Origin: Agaricus subrufescens
Lineage: Eukaryota; Basidiomycota; Agaricomycetes; Agaricales; Agaricaceae
Assembly: GCA_029945375.1 (NCBI GenBank)
Contig: CM057060.1
Span: forward strand, 2,480,001 to 2,544,000
Direction: 5' to 3'
Length of the DNA: 64,000 nt
Shown piece after piece: positions 58,271 through 64,000 of this stretch. A model generated the notes under the pieces. The model searched no databases. It was not told where the DNA came from and worked only from the letters and a program-made list of their open reading frames with translations. Each line of letters starts with the position of its first letter. Within the stretch, counting starts at the first letter, position 1. The position numbers and the translations under genes were made by a program.

Positions 58271-58390
58271 CACTCAACTATCTTTCAATAATCAACAGAC
58301 CGATAATAATGTCCGGACAATACAATGCTAATTGGAACGTCTAGATCAGCTTTGGATTAAAATCAGATAAAGGCTGTTGAGAGTGATGCG

Positions 58391-58403
58391 TTCCAGAAAG
58401 TTC
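58391..58403 (+). promoter_or_regulatory. heat-shock element upstream of HSP90
   Basis: The segment TTCCAGAAAGTTC is a perfect three-unit nTTCnnGAAnnTTCn heat-shock element about 200 bases before the HSP90 start. A second TTC/GAA inverted pair lies at 58449-58456. Both match the Hsf1 consensus and suit an Hsp90 promoter. Confidence 0.75.
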
Positions 58404-58604
58404 GCCGAGTATAGATGGGCTTTGCCTTTTTTGGAAAGTTTCAGATCCTTCGAGAACTGGAAAAATTGGGATACAAATAGCCGCCTTGACCGCGTCTCGC
58501 TCCTTCACCTCACCATCCCACTCCCCCGAATCCCCTCTTAACCACAAAAGTTCGTTGTGATCTATCACATTATATCCATCGCTTATTGTTTTTTTTTTTT
58601 CAGA

Positions 58605-61049
58605 ATGTCTGCACCTGAGAGTTTTGGCTTCCAGGCTGAGATCAGTCAGCTCCTCGATCTTATCATCAGTAAGTTTTTTTTTCATACACTTCATCGCGAG
58701 TTTCTTGCTTATAATGCTTTTCTAGACACCTTCTATTCCAACAAAGAGATTTTCCTTCGGGAAATCATCTCCAACAGCTCTGATGCTCTAGACAAGATTC
58801 GCTATGCGTCGCTTACTGACCCTACGGTCCTTGAAACCGAACCGGAGCTTTACATCCGTATCACTCCTGACAAGGAGAACAAAATCCTCACCATCCGTGA
58901 TACCGGTATTGGTATGACCAAGGCCGATCTAGTCAACAACCTTGGTACGATCGCCAAGTCTGGTACAAAGGTACCGTTTTTTTTCCTCCCATCACGTTTT
59001 AGATTTGATGTGTCTGACTTGCTTTTTTTTTCGCTTGCCAGGGTTTCATGGAGGCTCTGAATGCTGGTGCCGATATTTCGATGATCGGTCAATTCGGTGT
59101 CGGCTTTTACTCTGCATATCTTGTTGCCGAACGTGTGCAGGTCATCTCAAAACACAATGATGACGAGCAGTACATCTGGGAGTCTGCTGCCGGTGGTACT
59201 TTTACCATCACTCTTGATAATGTCAACCCTCCTCTCGGTCGTGGAAGCGAGATTCGCTTGTACTTGAAGGAGGATCAGTTCGAGTACCTTGAGGAGAAGA
59301 AGATCAAGGATATTGTTAAGAAGCACTCTGAGTTTATCTCGTATCCTATTCAGCTTGCTGTGACCAAGGAGGTCGAGAAGGTGTGTTGATTTTATTCTTT
59401 GTTTATTCAATCTGATCGCTGACACCTGTTCCAGGAGGTTGAAGACGAGGAAGAAGTAAAGGAGGAGGAAGATGGTGAAAAGTCCAAGATTGAAGAAGTT
59501 GACGAGGAGGAGGACGGAGAGAAGAAAAAGAAGAAGACTATCAAAGAGAAACAAGTTACCAACGAGGAACTTAACAAGACGAAGCCCATCTGGACGCGTA
59601 ACCCTCAGGAGATTACCACTGAAGAGTATGCGTCGTTCTACAAGAGTTTGACCAACGACTGGGAGGATCACCTCGCTGTCAAGCATTTCTCTGTCGAAGG
59701 TCAGCTGGAATTCAAGGCTATTCTTTTCATTCCTAAGCGGTGAGTGAAAGTCTAGGCCTTGCTGCGCCTCTTTACTCATATGTGATTGTAGTGCTCCTTT
59801 CGATCTCTTTGAATCCAAGAAGAAGCGTAATAACATCAAGCTCTACGTTCGCCGTGTCTTCATCATGGATGACTGCGAGGATCTCATTCCCGAGTACCTC
59901 AACTTCGTGAAGGGTATTGTTGACTCTGAGGATCTTCCTCTTAACATCTCTCGTGAAACCCTTCAACAAAACAAGATCCTCAAGGTCATCCGCAAGAACA
60001 TTGTGAAGAAGACCCTTGATCTCATCACTGAGATTTCTGAGGACAAGGACAACTTTGCCAAGTTCTACGAGGCGTTTGGCAAGAACCTCAAACTCGGTAT
60101 CCACGAGGATGCCCAAAACCGCAGCAAGCTTGCTGAATTCCTCCGCTTCTATTCGACCAAGGCGCTTGATGAGCAAATTTCGCTCAAGGGTACTATCACT
60201 TTATTCGTCTTTAGGCTCTAGATGCTGATATAGTATGCAGATTACATTACTCGCATGCCCGAGGTGCAGAAATCGATCTACTACCTTACTGGTGAATCGC
60301 TTGCTGCTACTAAGGACTCTCCATTCCTCGAGGTCTTGAAGAGGAAGGGCTTTGAAGTTCTCCTGCTCGTCGATCCGATTGATGAGTACGCCATCACTCA
60401 ATTGAAAGAGTTTGAGGGCAAGAAGCTCGTTTGTGTCTCCAAGGAGGGACTTGAGCTCGAGGAGACTGAGGAAGAGAAGGCTGCGCGTGAGGCCGAGGTC
60501 AAGGAGTACACTGAGCTCTGCTCTACTGTCAAGGACGCTCTGGGTGACCGTGTTGAGAAGGTCGTCGTGTCTAACCGTATTGCGGACTCTCCTTGCGTGC
60601 TAGTGACTGGCCAATTTGGATGGTCTTCGAATATGGTAAGCTTGCGTTTTCGCTGTATGAATGAATAGTCTCTGATCTATTGAATATAGGAGCGTATCAT
60701 GAAGGCGCAAGCTCTTCGCGACTCCTCTATGTCATCATACATGGCATCCAAGAAGACGCTAGAACTTAACCCGAACAATGCCATCGTTAAGGAGTTGAAG
60801 AAGAAGGTGATGGAGGACAAGGCTGACAAGTCTGTTCGGGACTTGACGTTCCTCCTCTTCGAGACGGCACTCCTGACCTCTGGCTTCTCGCTCGATGACC
60901 CGACATCGTTCGCGAAGCGCATCTACCGCATGATCTCGCTTGGTCTCGATGTGGAAGAAGACGATGTTCCTCCTGCGCTTGAGTCCACGAGCGCCGCTCC
61001 CGCTGCTGAGGCAACAGCTTCGACGTCAGCCATGGAGGAGATTGATTAG
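58605..61049 (+). CDS. HSP82: cytosolic Hsp90 chaperone (Hsp82) with MEEID C terminus
   Basis: ATP-dependent chaperone dimer. Start [20 protein letters not shown]. The GHKL ATPase domain is intact: [40 protein letters not shown] and [21 protein letters not shown] charged linker of E/K runs ([20 protein letters not shown]) follows. The middle domain has [40 protein letters not shown] and [18 protein letters not shown]. The C-terminal dimerisation domain contains [20 protein letters not shown]. The last five residues are MEEID (61032-61046), not the usual MEEVD that binds TPR co-chaperones. Six introns; one follows the first 22 codons. A polypyrimidine-AG directly before the ATG hints at a 5' leader intron. 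Confidence 0.97.
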
Positions 61050-61559
61050 ACAAAAGCGGTGTGGTCCTTGTTGTTGCCTTATCTACTTTCTTTTCTCTTG
61101 TTGCATCGTTACAATCACTCACAGTAATCTCATCGCATGTAAAAAAAAAATCAATAATATTTTTCTCTGTCTCTAGACTCAGGTATTACTCGGAGTATGT
61201 TAAGCGCGGTAAACCCTGACATGTGATGGAAGCGCTTCGTGTGAGCCTCGTGTGACAGCCCTCGACGAGCGGATGGAGATGGCATGAGGTCGAGTGGCAG
61301 ATGACGACAGAGGAGGCCGTTTGCGGGTATCTCAGGGGCGCGGCTGGGGGGGAGCAGGCGGGAATATGCCGGATACGTGGGGCCTGGAATGGGCAATGGC
61401 CTGGATAGGCAAGATGAGTCGGCTTTGTTGGATATTTCCGGCAGCGTGGGGTGGCGAGGATGCTTACGTGAGCGAGGGGAGGAGTGGGCATGGATTGATT
61501 ATAATTTGTTACATGTCCTCGACTGCCATGCCCGCGTATTAGTCTCTTCCTGTCTGCCC
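61050..61559. other. intergenic region between HSP90 and the unknown basic gene
   Basis: Holds the HSP90 3' untranslated region and the promoter of the next gene. GC-rich frames on both strands (61186-61710) have no family features. Confidence 0.4.
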
Positions 61560-62214
61560 ATGCCTCTCCTTCCTCCCCTCGAGCTCCCCTCGCCCTCGCC
61601 TGTCTCGCGCGCCAAGAGCCAGCCGGAGCTCCTCCTCGCCCGCGCTGCCCCCTCGCCCGCGCCCCCGGTATGTCTCTCGTCCCTGCACAGTCCCTACGGC
61701 CACTGACCACACCGCCCCCCAGCGACCCAAGTCCGCGTATACGCTCCCTTCCCCAGCCCTGCGGCGTCGCCCGAAGCCGCCTTCATTCGCGCTGCGCCGC
61801 CGCCGCCTCGCGCCACGCGTCGAATGCGCTCCAGATCCATTGCCAATCCACCCTTTTGATAAGCTACCCTGGATAGCTTCTATGGATCGGCCCATGGATG
61901 ATATGCGTCCGAACGACCTCGCAGATCTTTCGCTCCTTCCAGACGACCCCTTCATATCGCGTCCAACTATCCTTCCGTCGGGTGCTGGCCCGATACGCCG
62001 CCGCAAGCTGTCAGCTACCAAGCGCAGCTCGCTGCGAGTCGCGCCTCTCGAGATTCATACCGAGCGTGGCGACGACGATTTGTTCCGTTCCGCCTCTAAT
62101 TTATTTCCCCGCAATATCCCAGAACGCCCGTCTACTCCAAGCAATATTTCCCGCCCTGATCCCGCGCATATAACTTTCCGCCATCTCATGCCTGTTATCG
62201 ATGATGGCCTGTAA
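61560..62214 (+). CDS. uncharacterised basic, Pro/Ser-rich protein
   Basis: Two exons (61560-61667 and 61723-62214) join in phase 0 to a protein of 199 residues. It begins MPLLPPLELPSPSPVSRAKS and contains arginine-rich stretches (RPKSAYTLPSPALRRRPKPP, IRRRKLSATKRSSLRVAPLE). A more conserved-looking centre reads HPFDKLPWIASMDRPMDD then RPNDLADLSLLPDDPFISRP, and the end is ITFRHLMPVIDDGL. The intron has a GTATGT donor, a CTGAC branch and a CCCCAG acceptor. I recognise no domain. The protein looks disordered and rich in S/T-P sites. Confidence 0.6.
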
Positions 62215-62904
62215 ATCTGTTCTCTCTCTTTCCGTGTTGTATCATTATTTTCCGTTGAGCACGATTCGAGCTCCGGCCTCTCCTCTCGCATTTGTCTCGG
62301 TTTTTGCACCCACCTCAAACCCTCTATCTGCTTCTCCTCTCGCAAAGGCTCATCCTCTCTGTTTTCGCATTTTTTTCCACGCCTGCATGAAACCGAATAC
62401 GCCCAATCGCACTACACATTTAATTCTCAGTTTATCCATCCCACGATAGGCTTCGCGTTAGCCGTTTTCAGCTGCCGTATCAATATCTTACGACATCTAG
62501 TATCGACCCTGCTCTTCTCTTTTTTGTTCACTCATCTTTTCCGTAATTTATTGTCCGTATGTATGTATGACATTTCATCTCCCGTCGCATTAGCATCTCG
62601 TTTCTTCTCTTTTTCCTGCTTCTGACAGTGCCCTTGTTTTCGTTGCAGCTCCTTTTCGTTAGTTTGATCCTCTCTGTACCTGGTTGTCCATGGACTCGAT
62701 TAGCGTACTGTACTGTAGCTTTGCGTATGCAAAATGACTTGCCGCACTTGCGTTTCCCACCCGACTGCGTGTACCTACGATAAATAGATTCGTCATTATG
62801 ACTCGGCGCGGAATGGGTTAATTATAAAAGGGACCCCAGATCGGACTGCTGTTCACCCGAAATATCATCAAAACCTCGACCATCTCACCGTCCGTCAAAC
62901 AAAT
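62215..62904. promoter_or_regulatory. intergenic region and promoter of phosphoserine aminotransferase
   Basis: About 690 T-rich and C-rich bases between the unknown gene and the aminotransferase. A TATA box, TATAAAAG at 62823-62830, lies 75 bases before the start codon. No gene seen otherwise. Confidence 0.55.
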
Positions 62905-64000
62905 ATGGCGACTTCCGAGCGAGTCATTAATTTTGGCGCTGGCCCTTCAGCTTTGCCTGATTCTGTTTTGGAAGAGGCCACAAAGGGGCTGCTTAATTTT
63001 GACAACACCGGTATCGGCATCGCGGAGATCTCTCATCGTTCGCCCGAATTCACTGCCTACCTCGCCGGCGTCGAGGCTTCGATCAGGCAACAACTCAATG
63101 TTCCGTCAACTCATTCTATCCTGTTCACCCAGGGTGGAGGAACCGCTCAGTTCTCTGCTGTCATCCTGAACCTCCTCGCTCGCCATAGGCTTTTGTATCC
63201 TGATCTACGCGAAGAAGAGCGTGGTCTTGATTATGTGCTTACGGGATCGTGGAGTGTCGCTGCGTATAAAGAGGCTTTGAGGTTGGGTGGCGGACAAGTC
63301 AATGTGGCGGCTGATGGAAGGGTGTTTTCTGAAGATTCGAAGACGTTTGATAATATCCCGCCTCATGATTCCTTCAAATTCTCTGATAACCCCGCTTTGA
63401 TATATTACTGCGAAAACGAAACTGTTCATGGCGTTCAGTTCAATCATGCCATATCTGAACAGGAACAAGGACAAGGGCAAGGACGGGAGGAGGGGACATT
63501 TCCGTTTCATCTTTTACCGAAGGATCGGTTGATGCCTTTGGTTGGGGATTATTCTTCGAGTTTTATGTCGAGGCCGATTCCACGTTTGGCGGATCACGCT
63601 GTCATTTACGCTGGGGCTCAAAAGAATATCGGGCCTGCAGGGTTGACGATTGTGATTGTTCGGAAAGATTGTATAGTTGATGTTGATGCTGCTGCGAAAT
63701 TGGGTGCTCAACCTGTTCCGATTACGCTTTCGTACAAGACGCTTGCGGATGGGAATAGTGTTTATAACACTCCGCCGGTGTTGGCTATATATATTTCTGG
63801 GTTGGTGTTGAAGAGGAATGCGGAGTTGGGGGGGTTGGAGTATTATGAGGGGGTTAATAGGAGGAAGGCGGAGATGGTTTATGGGGAGTTGAGGTTTGGA
63901 GAGGAGAGGGGAGTTTTTAGGGGGCATGTGAAGAGGGGATCGGTGAGTTGGATGAATGTGGTTTTTGTGGTGCTTGGAGAGGGGAAGGAGAAGGAGTTTT
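62905..64000 (+). CDS. SER1: phosphoserine aminotransferase (serine biosynthesis), 3' end outside window
   Basis: PLP enzyme converting 3-phosphohydroxypyruvate to O-phosphoserine with glutamate. The frame is open without introns from MATSERVINFGAGPSALPDS to the window edge. Signature segments are GIAEISHRSPEFTAYL, HSILFTQGGGTAQFSAVILN, LDYVLTGSWSVAAYKEA and IYYCENETVHGVQF. The PLP Lys lies in AVIYAGAQKNIGPAGLTIVI, then NTPPVLAIYISGLVLKRNAE. A Gln/Gly/Glu-rich insertion (SEQEQGQGQGREEG) between QFNHAI and TFPFHLL is not usual for the family. About 365 codons are seen of an expected 400 or more. Confidence 0.94.
   Translation, partial: MATSERVINFGAGPSALPDSVLEEATKGLLNFDNTGIGIAEISHRSPEFTAYLAGVEASIRQQLNVPSTHSILFTQGGGTAQFSAVILNLLARHRLLYPDLREEERGLDYVLTGSWSVAAYKEALRLGGGQVNVAADGRVFSEDSKTFDNIPPHDSFKFSDNPALIYYCENETVHGVQFNHAISEQEQGQGQGREEGTFPFHLLPKDRLMPLVGDYSSSFMSRPIPRLADHAVIYAGAQKNIGPAGLTIVIVRKDCIVDVDAAAKLGAQPVPITLSYKTLADGNSVYNTPPVLAIYISGLVLKRNAELGGLEYYEGVNRRKAEMVYGELRFGEERGVFRGHVKRGSVSWMNVVFVVLGEGKEKEF

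Noticed and set aside
59147..59839. 230-codon minus-strand frame within HSP90
   Set aside because: It is antisense to the charged linker and middle domain of Hsp90. Leu/Phe/Ser-rich content is the mirror of Lys/Glu codons.
61186..62021. Overlapping minus-strand Arg/Gly-rich frames near 61.2-62.0 kb
   Set aside because: They are GC-rich shadows of the plus-strand gene at 61560-62214 and its promoter.

Overview
This window is nuclear DNA from a filamentous basidiomycete fungus, most likely an Agaricomycete. Genes sit on both strands a few hundred bases apart. Nearly every coding region is cut by many short introns of about 45 to 85 bases with GT...AG ends and CTRAY-like branch points, and the protein set is typically fungal: Cdc25, hamartin (Tsc1), cyclase-associated protein CAP, mitochondrial Rpo41, Mzm1, Trm9, Egd2 and EI24. 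I found no rRNA, tRNA, CRISPR array, transposon or virus-like gene. Splice junctions were worked out by eye from the frames, so outer coordinates are firmer than individual junctions.

Layout. 0.4-6.3 kb is rich in RNA and translation genes: a protein phosphatase 4 regulatory subunit 2, a Fyv7-type ribosome biogenesis protein, eIF1, the tri-snRNP 27K protein, an RRM-like protein and the cap-binding protein CBP20. 6.4-15.6 kb holds proteasome ATPase Rpt3, pyrroline-5-carboxylate reductase and mitochondrial RNA polymerase. 15.7-25.9 kb holds a secreted S41/CPAF-like peptidase, a PhoD-like phosphatase, a small unassigned locus and CAP. 26.0-27.2 kb carries a LYR-motif complex III assembly factor (Mzm1) overlapping and apparently spliced in frame to a GGQ-type mitochondrial release factor. 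27.6-32.9 kb: linker histone H1, EI24, tRNA-splicing endonuclease Sen34 and an Iah1-type esterase. 33.8-42.2 kb is a same-strand run of Cdc25, CCT1 and APC3/Cdc27. 42.5-46.4 kb: an acidic unknown protein, an SRR1-like protein and Tma20/MCT-1. 46.8-55.0 kb: exportin Crm1, an MDR-family oxidoreductase, Alg13, Trm9 and NAC alpha. 55.3-64.0 kb: Tsc1, Hsp90 with heat-shock elements, a small unknown protein and phosphoserine aminotransferase, which runs off the right edge.

Most genes are conserved housekeeping functions and the window does not read as one pathway or a biosynthetic cluster. The points most worth a second look are the Mzm1/release-factor overlap with its 52-base in-frame intron, two well-supported GC-AG introns sharing the donor GCACGT, an Hsp90 ending in MEEID instead of MEEVD, a Crm1 that keeps the leptomycin-reactive cysteine, the long AUG-containing leader of Cdc25, and the unassigned small locus at 23.3-23.9 kb.
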